DNA of 37,131 bases, from positions 1 through 37,131 of the forward strand of contig JAAURL010000002.1 in NCBI GenBank assembly GCA_012032235.1. Reading direction: 5' to 3'. A program made the translations under genes and the position numbers. The stretch comes from Akkermansiaceae bacterium. Its GTDB lineage: Bacteria; Verrucomicrobiota; Verrucomicrobiia; Verrucomicrobiales; Akkermansiaceae. Below the pieces are notes generated by a model. It was not told the origin of the DNA. It saw nothing but the letters and a program-made list of their open reading frames with translations, and did no database searches. Below are positions 9,330 through 18,713 of the stretch, piece by piece. How positions within the stretch are numbered: position 1 is the first letter of the stretch; every line of letters begins with the position of its first letter.

Positions 9330-9735
9330 AACTCTTCTCTCCGACGTCCGCTTCATTGAGGCAACACGGGCAGTGAGATAAATCAAATTTACCCAAAGTT
9401 TTTTGCCTTTCTTGGTTTTATAACATAACAACAGCGGTCTCCTTTTGTTAAAATCTACTGTTGTCTTCTTCGTGAGATTCACAACCTCAGTCATCTATTC
9501 CTAATGACGATAGACTGAATTATCAGGATTCTGTTAAGTCGTTTACCAAAAGCTCGTGCGTTCAAAAGTGAGTTTTAAATTTATACTTTTTCTGAACATC
9601 TGGTTGATTGAGGCATCGGTCGTATGCGTCATTTCTCGCAACAAAAAATTGAAATCGAGCTTTTGAATTCAATGGAATTCCTTGACCAACACCACGTGGC
9701 ACGATGCGATCTAATTTTGATCGTTGCCCAAATTC

Positions 9736-10773
9736 ATGCGTGATTTTCTCCCAACTGACCGACCTGCATTGGTGCTTGCCCCGATGCAGGATGTCACCGA
9801 TTTGCCATTTATGCGGATCATCGCGCGTCGTGGTGCGCCGGATTGGTTCGTCACCGAGTATTTTCGTGTGTATCCAGATTCTTGCCTGAATCGCTACATC
9901 CTACGTTCCATTTCAGAAAATGAAACCGGGCGTCCGATTTTCGCACAATGATCGGACGCGATTTGCCGAGCCTGATTCACACTGCTAATGAGTTAGCGAA
10001 ATTTCCCATCGCGGGCATCGATCTGAACTTAGGATGCCCGGCGCCCATTGTGTGCCGAAAAGATGCGGGAGGAGGACTGCTGCGAAATCCCGAGACCGTC
10101 AATCGTCTCATCGGCTCATTGCGTGAAGCAATTTCAGGGAGATTCACGGTAAAAACACGTCTCGGTTACCACTCAGAAAATGAATTTCCTAAGCTGTTAG
10201 AAATTTTCCGCAGCCACGCGATTGATGGACTTACCATTCATGGTCGCACGGTGTTGGAGCGCTATCAGACTCCTGTGCATCCAGATTTTGTGAAAATGGC
10301 AGTAGAAACGATGGCATGTCCGGTCATCGCGAATGGCAATGTCATCGATGTGGAAACAGGCCTAGCTTACTTTGCTAAAACTGCGGCAGCTGGCCTGATG
10401 ATCGGCCGCGGCGCAATCCGGAATCCATGGATTTTTCACAGCTAATCGCTGCTTTTCTATCAAAAGAATCATTCCAGCCAACCTATCGCGATCTGTGGGA
10501 ATACGTGTTAGAACTTTATGATGAGATCGCCCGCGAGACTCCGAAATTTAATCCACTCTCCCATGTGCAGAGGATGAAAAAACGCTCGCCTACATCAGCC
10601 ATGGATTGGAAGGAGAGTTTGAATTCGATATGCGCCGCGCCAAAACGCCGGAAGATTTCACTAGCATTTGCAGTAAGCATCTGGATCATCACGCGCTACT
10701 TCCGTCTAAGCCACCGTTAGGCTCCAAGTTGTTTTGTGGCTTTGAAACGTTGAGTCAGTCCTTATCGATTTAA
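9736..10773 (+). CDS. dus: tRNA-dihydrouridine synthase (Dus), three apparent homopolymer frameshifts
   Basis: LVLAPMQDVTDLPFMRII / MIGRDLPSLIHTANELAKFPIAGIDLNLGCPAPIVCRKDAGGGLLRNP...TVKTRLGY...LTIHGRTVLERYQTPVHP...PVIANGNV...GLMIGRGAIRNPWIF / SQLIAAF / KTLAYISHGLEGEFEFDMRRAKTPEDF. Breaks at A2 9947, T5 10432, A6 10577. Confidence 0.9.
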
Positions 10774-11180
10774 GATAACGTTTCTCCCATCTCTGGCATC
10801 GGCAAGATTTCTGATAGCTCGAAATCGATCACACAAAAACAACTTAGTTTCGCGGAGTAAGTGATATTCCGTGGCTCGGCATCCAGATGACGCACGCCGT
10901 ATTCGCGCTCCAACTTTGCGAAAAGTTGATCCGCTCTTTCTTTCGAAATCTGATCTGCAGGTTTTCCACAATTCGTCGAGACAAAATACAATTCCTCAGG
11001 ATGCTCTTCTAACAGCTTTGGCACGTAAGGACAGCCGCGTTCTTCTAGCACTTTTAGAGCTGCCACTTCTGTGGCGTAGCGTTTGTCCGCATCTGTTCCG
11101 CGCAGTTTTTTATGCACGTTTCCATAGAAATCGATTCGCACATTCGAGCGGATGCCATCTTTGAGCGGTTCGATTGCCAT
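10770..11180 (-). CDS. Short protein-kinase-like-fold protein (RIO/Bud32/Kdo-kinase-like), 136 aa
   Basis: GVRHLDAEPRNITYSAKLSCFCVIDFELS resembles HxDxxxxN and DFx catalytic motifs; upstream VHKKLRG and E(VAALKVLEE). Confidence 0.5.
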   Translation of the reverse strand: MAIEPLKDGIRSNVRIDFYGNVHKKLRGTDADKRYATEVAALKVLEERGCPYVPKLLEEHPEELYFVSTNCGKPADQISKERADQLFAKLEREYGVRHLDAEPRNITYSAKLSCFCVIDFELSEILPMPEMGETLS

Positions 11181-11213
11181 TGGGCACTAAACAAAGCGCG
11201 GTATCGCCTTTTG

Positions 11214-12410
11214 TCACGCCTTTGTTGCCAGCCATTCTACCGCAGATTTCGCCGCGTGCGTGGCGGAGGCGAAACATCCTTGCATCAAGTAGCCGCCGGT
11301 TGGCGCCTCCCAGTCGATCATTTCTCCCGCCAGAAAAATGCCAGGGAATTTTTCTAACATCAGATTGGGATCCAGCTCTCGCCAGCACACACCACCCGCG
11401 GAGGAAATTGCCTCGTCGATCGGCCGAGGTCGATTTAGCGTGATCACACAGTGTTTCGCTTCTTGCGCGAGGGAAGCAGCATCAGTCCATATTTTTCGCG
11501 AGAGAATCGCGTGGACTGGATCGCTGAGCTTCCACCGAACTTTTGCTTCAGCGAGGAAATCGCGTCGCACGGACTGCATCTTTGTCACGAGTTGTTCGTG
11601 AGTGAATGTCGGTTTAAAATCGATCGAAATTTCTGGATGTGGCATCGCCCGCAATACCGCACCGAGCTGATAGATCGCGCCGCCTTCTAGGCCGTAGTGC
11701 GTGACCATTAGCTCGCCGATGGCCGTGATCCCACCTGCACTGACATGGATGTTTTTCAGCGGCTTTCCCTCTGCAGCTGTTAGGATTCCTCCCGGCCATT
11801 CATGCTCCCAACCGCAGTTAGCTGGCGCTAACGGGTGACATGCGATGCCCATCTTTTCAAAGGCTGGGAGCCATGCCCCGTCTGAGCCAGTTTTTTTCCA
11901 TGATCCGCCACCTAGTGCGAAAATTACCACGTCCGCCGTGGCGGATTTTTCGTTAGAAAATTCGAGACGATACGGCGCTCCCGACTCCAGAGAGATCCAG
12001 CGGTGATTCATTTCGAAGCGCACGCCGAGACCGCGCAATCTTTCGATCCACCGCCTCAGCAAAGGAGCGGCTTTCATGGCCCGTGGATAAATTCTCCCGC
12101 TCGTCGCCTGGAAAGTTTCCACTCCCAGTTCTCCCGCCCAAGCACGCAACGCACTGGGCGGGAAATGATGAATCAGGCGCTCCCACATTTCTCCCGGCTG
12201 ATCGGGACCTGAATAACGTGTGACGAAGCGCTCAACCGATTCTCCATGTGTTAGATTCAGCCCGCCTTTTCCCGCGACTAGAAATTTCCTGCCCACAGAA
12301 GGTTTCCCATCGTAAAGCGTCACCTGCAAACCCGCAGCCGCTGCGACTTCCGCAGCACGCAAACCCGCAGGACCACCACCGATGACGGCGACTTGTGAAG
12401 AAGGGAGCAT
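11214..12410 (-). CDS. NAD(P)/FAD-dependent flavoprotein (HI0933/TIGR03862-like)
   Basis: VAVIGGGPAGLRAAEVAAAAGLQVTLYDGKPSVGRKFLVAGKGGLNLTHGE; IFLAGEMIDWEAPTGGYLMQGCFASATHAA. Confidence 0.92.
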   Translation of the reverse strand: MLPSSQVAVIGGGPAGLRAAEVAAAAGLQVTLYDGKPSVGRKFLVAGKGGLNLTHGESVERFVTRYSGPDQPGEMWERLIHHFPPSALRAWAGELGVETFQATSGRIYPRAMKAAPLLRRWIERLRGLGVRFEMNHRWISLESGAPYRLEFSNEKSATADVVIFALGGGSWKKTGSDGAWLPAFEKMGIACHPLAPANCGWEHEWPGGILTAAEGKPLKNIHVSAGGITAIGELMVTHYGLEGGAIYQLGAVLRAMPHPEISIDFKPTFTHEQLVTKMQSVRRDFLAEAKVRWKLSDPVHAILSRKIWTDAASLAQEAKHCVITLNRPRPIDEAISSAGGVCWRELDPNLMLEKFPGIFLAGEMIDWEAPTGGYLMQGCFASATHAAKSAVEWLATKA

Positions 12411-12485
12411 GGACGAAGGAGCAAAAAAATCCCACCAAACCGGGAGGAATGATGGGAAATGGTTAGCAGAATTGACAGGGAGCAA

Positions 12486-12905
12486 TTATGCCATTTGCTG
12501 ATTTTCGTTCACGAGAACGATGCGCAGTGGCAAACGGACGAGGATTTCTCCGTCGCAGCCGATATCGATGGAGTAGATGCCATCTTGTTCGAAACGCAGA
12601 CCTTGTAAATTCATCACAATGTTGCGAGTCAGGAAAGGCATGTTCTTCGGAAGCTGGACTTCGAATTCTGGCTCGATCGGCATGTTGTTAGGATCCAGCG
12701 ACTCACCATCTTCGTTGATGATATTGATCGAAAGTTTGTGACGGCCGATGTCTTCTGGAGTGAAGCAGAAACGCATCGCCAATGTGCAAGATGGATGAAC
12801 CACTGGCACAGCACGAGCAGCGAGCGTGTCGAAAGTTCCAGAAATAACCAGCTTACCATTGTAGTCAGCAGCGAAGTCACAAAGAGTAGCAATTTGAATG
12901 TCCAT
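12486..12905 (-). CDS. DUF6941-like hypothetical protein
   Basis: MDIQIATLCDFAADYNGKLVISGTFDTLAARAVPVVHPSCTLAMRFCF, resembling a family recalled from other Verrucomicrobia; start chosen at MDIQ. Confidence 0.6.
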   Translation of the reverse strand: MDIQIATLCDFAADYNGKLVISGTFDTLAARAVPVVHPSCTLAMRFCFTPEDIGRHKLSINIINEDGESLDPNNMPIEPEFEVQLPKNMPFLTRNIVMNLQGLRFEQDGIYSIDIGCDGEILVRLPLRIVLVNENQQMA

Positions 12906-13088
12906 GATGGATTGATGTAATGAATTAAAATGAGCCACACGTTTCGGCGTGCAGCAGCGCACTTGTCTGAAGAGATCCTAGCCCAGCGTAAAGCCCAAAG
13001 AGTTTTCGGGCCATTTCCGCTAATCCATCATCCTTTTTCAGTGTCCGCTGCAATGAGGCAATGCACGCCGCCGCCGCTACTCCCATCC

Positions 13089-13784
13089 TCATTTCCCATA
13101 TTTCTCCACCACTTGATTCCAGAAGGCGGGGAATTGCTTCACGGCATCGCGGCGGGTCGTGGTGACAAGGCGGCTACGATTCGGGTCGCCAAAAAGATTG
13201 GATTCCACGAGAGTCAACTTTACGACATTGCCATCTTCTTGTTGGCCCATGACGCCGTAAATGTAGCCAGTCCGGGCGTCCATACATAAGACGGTCAGTT
13301 TGGTGTTCTGTTTTCTGGTGCCGAGATCGAGAAGTCCTAAGGTAACGAGTTGTACAGGCGATAGATCGCGAGATGTGTCGGTCATCTGATCGCAGACGAG
13401 GATGATATCTAGGCCTAGAAATTTCGTATCGTGGATTAACTTCGCCCGCTTTGTCAGCACGTCGTTGAGTTGATGGTAATCTCCGGAGGAAACCATGGCG
13501 TTGATCGATTGCATGGAGCGGATATTGCCGCTTTTCGTTAGGTCGATGTTGGTGTTTCCAAAGTCCATCGCATCGGTGCGGCCTGTGGTTAGGATTCCAA
13601 TCGCCGATGGCGTGCGTAGATTCGGCCGCCCGCTGATGGTTGGGAATCCAGGCATTTGCGATAAGGTCTGCTGCGGAGTGCTGGGTATGGTTGTGGCATA
13701 ATCACCGCATGAGGCAAGCAGCACGAGGCCGAAAACGGGAAGCGATTTGGTAACAAGCTTTGTGAATTTGATTGGAGTATTCAT
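13089..13784 (-). CDS. Hypothetical lipoprotein
   Basis: SLPVFGLVLLASCGDYATT lipobox; 231 aa intact ORF. Confidence 0.65.
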   Translation of the reverse strand: MNTPIKFTKLVTKSLPVFGLVLLASCGDYATTIPSTPQQTLSQMPGFPTISGRPNLRTPSAIGILTTGRTDAMDFGNTNIDLTKSGNIRSMQSINAMVSSGDYHQLNDVLTKRAKLIHDTKFLGLDIILVCDQMTDTSRDLSPVQLVTLGLLDLGTRKQNTKLTVLCMDARTGYIYGVMGQQEDGNVVKLTLVESNLFGDPNRSRLVTTTRRDAVKQFPAFWNQVVEKYGK

Positions 13785-13814
13785 GACAGGAAAATTTCAG
13801 CATTTTTTCCGTGA

Positions 13815-14768
13815 TTGATCCAATCGATCATGCTGATGTATTTATCAGGATTTCCGATGAACTCATTTCCCTGGTATGCCACTGAATTGTTCCTTCAAGT
13901 CTGCGAATCAGGAGGCCTATCAGCCGCATCGCGCTTTGGGAAAATAGGTATTTCTCAGCCAGCATTAAGCGCCCAGATGATGACGCTGGAGCAACATCTG
14001 GGAGTGAAGCTATTCCATCGCAAGCCCTTCGCTCTCACCACCGAGGGGAAATTATTTCAAGAAGAAGCACTGCGACTGCGTTCGCGCATGATTCTTTTGC
14101 GCGACTCACTGCACACAGAATCCGGCAAGCCATTGCGAATCGCAGCATCGGACCTAATCATCCGCGATTACTTGCCGCATTTGTTAAAGCAGATCGATGC
14201 TCCATCGCGCACGCGCCTAGTCTTGCGCGAAGCTCCGTCCCAGGATCTAGCCAGTCTAGTTCGTGATGGGGAAGCGGATCTTGCGATTGGATTGCTTTCC
14301 CGCTACGTTCATTCAGGCACGACGCCGTTGGTGGAAATCATCGCCCGTATGCCGTTGGTGCTATACGTTCCTCCCAGCCAAGTTAAGGTCGTAAAGGCGT
14401 GGCCAGATCTGATCCATTTGCTACAGCAAGCTGAAAAGCCCGGCTTAGTTTCTCTGCCACAGAACAGCTTATTGATACAGCACATTCACGCTTCACTACG
14501 TAAATCCGGCGTAGAATGGCATCCGACTTTGGAAGTATCTTCGTTGAGCCATGTTGAATCGTATGTCGATTTGGATTTCGGTTTTGGTTTTGGGATTTTA
14601 GCGCCACCAGCAAAATCCAAGCGTAGCAGTCGTCATGGCATCGAACTACCAAACGACTGTATCCCTGCACTCAATCTAGGAGTATGGCATACAGAGACTC
14701 TCGACCCTTTAGCCATTCGCCTGCTCTCTCTCATCAGGCGCTATGCCGATGAGAATTTGGGAAAGTGA
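13815..14768 (+). CDS. LysR family transcriptional regulator
   Basis: ELFLQVCESGGLSAASRFGKIGISQPALSAQMMTLEQHLGVKLFHRKPFALTTEGKLFQEEA. Confidence 0.92.
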   Translation: MIQSIMLMYLSGFPMNSFPWYATELFLQVCESGGLSAASRFGKIGISQPALSAQMMTLEQHLGVKLFHRKPFALTTEGKLFQEEALRLRSRMILLRDSLHTESGKPLRIAASDLIIRDYLPHLLKQIDAPSRTRLVLREAPSQDLASLVRDGEADLAIGLLSRYVHSGTTPLVEIIARMPLVLYVPPSQVKVVKAWPDLIHLLQQAEKPGLVSLPQNSLLIQHIHASLRKSGVEWHPTLEVSSLSHVESYVDLDFGFGFGILAPPAKSKRSSRHGIELPNDCIPALNLGVWHTETLDPLAIRLLSLIRRYADENLGK

Positions 14769-14940
14769 AAAATCGAGATTTAGGCCGGGATTAAAAAGAA
14801 CTCGTCCGCCTAACAACTCAAGCGATGGAAAGGTTTCATCGATTTAAAAATCCCAGTCATCGAATTCGGCGAGGCTGAAGCGGAAGAAGCCGCGTCCATT
14901 CAGAAGTCAAAAGCCCGCGATTGGAGGGTCGATATAGACC

Positions 14941-14970
14941 GTGAATGCGGCCGGTTTCCCGGCCCTTCAC
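14941..14970. repeat. Two-tier palindrome GTGAA...GGCCGG-TTTC-CCGGCC...TTCAC
   Basis: Inner stem 14949-14954/14959-14964, outer GTGAA/TTCAC 14941-14945/14966-14970. Confidence 0.5.
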
Positions 14971-14986
14971 TGATCAAGAAGCAGAA

Positions 14987-17359
14987 TCAGCGGATTTTAA
15001 AATGCACACTGGTGCGTAATTCCGAATTTTCGCGACGGCTGTGAATGCTCAGTTTGTCAAAATTGGACATGACCGAGAGAACTTGATCGATGTCTTTTTT
15101 ATCGCTATCAGAGAGTGGAGCTCCGTTGATTTCTTCCGCATTTTCATCGACGATTTTGTAAATTTCTTTTGAGTATTTCTCGATCGTTTTGAAATCTACA
15201 AAAATCGTAAGCCCACTGCCAGCATCTCCAGCTTTGCTCGCTTGATCGATCAAATCCAGGGATTGATTCTTTGACGTGGAAGCCACGAACCACTTATCGC
15301 CAACCGTCACAGATGGCAGGAAGTCATCGTTGAATAGTGGCATCGGGAAGAACCAAGTGGCGTTGCCGTTTTTCTCGGAACTCATCGGCTTTTGCATCGG
15401 GATTTGATTGCCGGAGATTTCTCCAAATTTCCCAAGCACACTGGTGAGAGCAGTATTCATTTTCTCCCAAGAACCAGCGAGCTTTGCACGATCTGCCACA
15501 GGAGAAATCATGGAAATCCGTGGGATTTTTGCTTGATCCACGACTTTTTGTGGCACGCCAGGAACCGCCGGAGCAGCTCCTTTGAAGTCCATGACCCAGG
15601 CCTTTTCACCGCCTAGGCTACCGCTAAAATCATTGCCAAGTGCATCCCAGAGCGCAGCAGCTTCTGGGCGGAATTTTGAATCAAACAGCTTAAAGCCTTC
15701 TTTGAATTGGTCGAATTCTTCGCTCTGAATGGGAGATTCAGTGACTTTGACCGTGATCGCATAGGCCGTCTCAAACAGAGACTCCATGTAGGCGCGGGCA
15801 CTCTTATCAAAAGCTGCATCTGCATTGAAGTTTGCAAACATCGCGACATCCTCAGATTTACCAAGATGCGCTAGCTTGTTAGGTGCCTTCCAATCCAACA
15901 TGCCGCTATCATAGCCGCCATGAGATTCGATTTTTAATCCCTCTTCTAGAAAAGCCACGATGCCTGACGATTCATTTCCTGCAAACTTGCGCAACGCGGC
16001 TTCTCTCTCCGCGACGATTTGGAATAGCGACTCCAAATCCCGGGTGTCCCCGAGACCATCTGACATAGAAATGCCGTCACGCAGACCATTCACGATGTCA
16101 CCTAATCCTCCACCACTGGCGCTGATGAGAGTATCCATACTTTTCTTTTCGCCGTAGACGAGTGCAGCGAGATCTTTTGAAAGATAAGAATCGGCAAAAG
16201 CAAGCGCGTCTGAACCAACGAGAGATGCCTTCGAATCAAGATTCAGTTTAAACGAATCAATCGATGGACCGGTAAAGACGACGATGTGCTCGCCGACTGT
16301 GCCGCTGAAAATCACGAGATCTTTTTCGCGATCGCAGAAATGGCACGCTCGATCGTGGCTTCGTCTAGCATGTCTTTCGCCATTTCACGCATACTGCCTA
16401 ATTGTTCAGCAGCTTTTGCCCCGGAGAACTTGAAGCCTTCAAATTTAGCTCCTGCTTGCTCGCTGGAAATCGGCTCGATCATTTCACCCATCATGCCCAT
16501 CATTGCCATTTGGCCAGATAGTTGCTGTGCGGCAGCTTCACGGTTTTTTTGATCTTTGACTTTGATCGCCACATAGATCGGCGGCATGTTCGCTTTTTCT
16601 AAAGCGTCGATGCCCGCTTGAGGATCTTTAATGAGATCTTTGACGAGTTCTTGCCCCATTCCTTCGGCCATCGATTTGAACGCGGCATCTCCATCGCCAG
16701 TTTTGGCAGCGTCTGCGAATGCTTTGGCGATGTTACGGTATTGATAGTAGTTATAGCGGCGCGTCACCGTTATCAGATTTCCTAACTGTTCCCCGGTGGT
16801 CTTCCCCATCGCTAGGGTGATTTCTTCACCTAGAAGGACTTCTGGGCTCATGGCATCTGCGTCCTCTTCATCTTTCGGAGCATCTGGATTTGCATCCGCA
16901 GGTTCTTCTGGATTCGCCTTCGCAGGTTCGGCGGCGTCCTCAGCGGCAGCAGCCGGGGCTGCCTCTGCTTCAGCAACATCCATGGCAGCATCTTCGGCTT
17001 CTTCCACGGCATCCAGAGCAGCGCCTTCTAAACCGTCTAGACCTAGGCCCATTTCCTTCTCGATCATCTTCCATAATTTGGAAGCCTTCACGCGATTCAC
17101 ATTTTTCGTTCCGTTGTGTAGGGCGATAACGACTTCTGTGTCTTGTGGTAAATATTTGGCGAATCCTAATTTCGCGGCGCGCTCTTCTACACTGACCTTT
17201 GGCGCTTTGACTTCAGGAATCACCTCTGAAATGACTTCCTTTACACCTTCGACAACTTTCGCGGGAATGTTAGGAGGAGCTGCGGCTTCTTCTTTCTTTT
17301 GCACGCACCCACACTCAAGACGACAGCAGGAACCAACAGCCAACTTTTACGATTTTCAT
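14987..17359 (-). CDS. Large hypothetical lipoprotein, split by homopolymer frameshifts
   Basis: ORFs 16312..17343 and 14987..16315 join as ...AISAIAKKDLVIFSGTVGEHIVVFTG if T5 at 16322-16326 is T6. Adding one base at 17345-17348 and 17297-17300 gives MKIVKSWLLVPAVVLSVGACKKKEEAAAPP, a lipoprotein signal. Confidence 0.7.
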
Positions 17360-17390
17360 AGCTACAAAGAGCTAGAACTTTTCGCCCCCC

Positions 17391-17420
17391 CGCTAGCAAG
17401 CAGATTGGCTAGCGTTTTTT
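17391..17420 (+). terminator. Intrinsic-terminator-like hairpin CGCTAGC...GCTAGCG-TTTTTT, plus-strand polarity
   Basis: Stem 17391-17397/17408-17414 then T6. Confidence 0.4.
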
Positions 17421-17429
17421 AAAGAAATC

Positions 17430-17462
17430 AAAAAACGCCGTCCAGCTTGATGCTGAACGGCG
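17430..17462 (-). terminator. Rho-independent terminator of rplT
   Basis: Minus strand CGCCGTTCAGC-ATCAA-GCTGGACGGCG (one GU) followed by TTTTTTGA. Confidence 0.8.
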
Positions 17463-17488
17463 TGTTGATTTTTCTGTTTTACGCGGGA

Positions 17489-17869
17489 TTAAGCGCTTTT
17501 CGCAGCAGATTTCGCTTCGAGAGCTTGCTTTGCTTGGCCGATGATGGCGGAGAAAGCAGGAGCGTCGTTGACAGCAAGGTCGGCGAGGATCTTGCGATCT
17601 GCTTCGATTCCAGCAGCTTTTAAACCTTCGATGAAGCGTGAATAGGTGATGTCCTCGTTGCGGCATGCAGCGTTGATACGTTGCGTCCACAAACGGCGGA
17701 ACTGTCCTTTGCGGCGCTTACGGTCGCGGTATTCATAGGTCATCGCCTTGCGGACGGCGTCCTTGGCGTAACGAAAGAGTTTCGAGCGGAATCCGCGGAA
17801 ACCCTTGGCACGAAGCAGAGTCCGCTTGCGGCGGGCCCGGCTGGCCGGTGAGTTAGTGGCACGTGGCAT
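17489..17869 (-). CDS. rplT: 50S ribosomal protein L20
   Basis: [70 protein letters not shown]. Confidence 0.97.
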   Translation of the reverse strand: MPRATNSPASRARRKRTLLRAKGFRGFRSKLFRYAKDAVRKAMTYEYRDRKRRKGQFRRLWTQRINAACRNEDITYSRFIEGLKAAGIEADRKILADLAVNDAPAFSAIIGQAKQALEAKSAAKSA

Positions 17870-18009
17870 TTTCTTTTTCTAGTTTGAACAGACCGTTGTT
17901 TTCATTTCCTTCCTCAGTCTCGACTGTTCTTGTCTCCCTCTCGGGATCAGGCTGGGTAAAGGCCGTCCGATTCGCGGACGGGGGCGTAGTTTCGTTGTTT
18001 CGTTCCGAA

Positions 18010-18222
18010 TCAATGGGAGAAAGGAAGATTCTCTCTGACGTTTCTAAGGTCAGCATCGGATACAAGAGTAGCTTGCCCAAGACGACGCTTGCGCTTGCTG
18101 TTCTTGCCTTGCAACAAGTGGCGGGCCCCTTGTTTCCGACGAAGAATTTTCCCAGTTCCAGTGACTTTGAAGCGCTTGGCAACGGCTTTCCGTGTTTTTG
18201 CTTTTCCTCCGACTCTTGGCAT
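18010..18222 (-). CDS. rpmI: 50S ribosomal protein L35
   Basis: [48 protein letters not shown]. Confidence 0.95.
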   Translation of the reverse strand: MPRVGGKAKTRKAVAKRFKVTGTGKILRRKQGARHLLQGKNSKRKRRLGQATLVSDADLRNVRENLPFSH

Positions 18223-18311
18223 GGGACGGGCAAACTAGGCATCCACCCCCCGCTGGCAAGGCAAAAGTGGCTTATTTTTTACACAAGTTGAAAATCATGA
18301 GGCTGCGGCCT

Positions 18312-18333
18312 GATGATTTAGCTTCAGATCATC
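18312..18333. promoter_or_regulatory. Candidate hipBA operator, GATGAT-N10-ATCATC
   Basis: Perfect inverted repeat 48 bp upstream of the HipB-like ATG. Confidence 0.35.
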
Positions 18334-18380
18334 CTTCTTTATTTAAAATAATAGTTGATATTTTGTCTTTATGACCTTAA

Positions 18381-18713
18381 ATGTTTTTTGTGGACACAAT
18401 AGCATCTTTTAATCAAAGAAACCCATCTGCTCTAACCCGCGAAATTGGCCAACGCCTGCGTGGATTTCGCCTCGCGAAAGGCTGGACCCAGGAGGAGCTG
18501 GTGGAGCGCTCCGGTGTCGCTCTTTCTACATTAAAATTGTTCGAATCACGCGGCCAAGGTTCATTCCAGCGGCTGGCTAGAATCACCGTGGCGCTAGGAA
18601 TCGACGGGCAATTACGGGATTTGTTCGCTCAACCCACCGTCATGGAATCCATCGAAGCCGTAAAACTCAGCGAACGCCAACGCGCTCCCCGCCGGAATCG
18701 GAAAGGAAACTAG
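18381..18713 (+). CDS. hipB: XRE/HTH antitoxin, HipB-like
   Basis: IGQRLRGFRLAKGWTQEELVERSGVALSTLKLFESRGQGSFQRLARITVALG; immediately abuts hipA. Confidence 0.85.
   Translation: MFFVDTIASFNQRNPSALTREIGQRLRGFRLAKGWTQEELVERSGVALSTLKLFESRGQGSFQRLARITVALGIDGQLRDLFAQPTVMESIEAVKLSERQRAPRRNRKGN

Noticed and set aside
9303-9494. 63-aa minus-strand ORF in the AT-rich gap before dus
   Set aside because: Low-complexity Lys/Arg-rich peptide overlapping the repeat; no homology recognised.
9724-10720. Programmed ribosomal frameshifting in dus
   Set aside because: Three breaks in one housekeeping gene plus identical-direction run errors in many others; sequencing error is simpler.
16796-17422. 208-aa plus-strand ORF rich in Ser/Ala opposite the lipoprotein gene
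   Set aside because: Antisense shadow of the acidic Ala/Glu low-complexity region; no recognisable motif.
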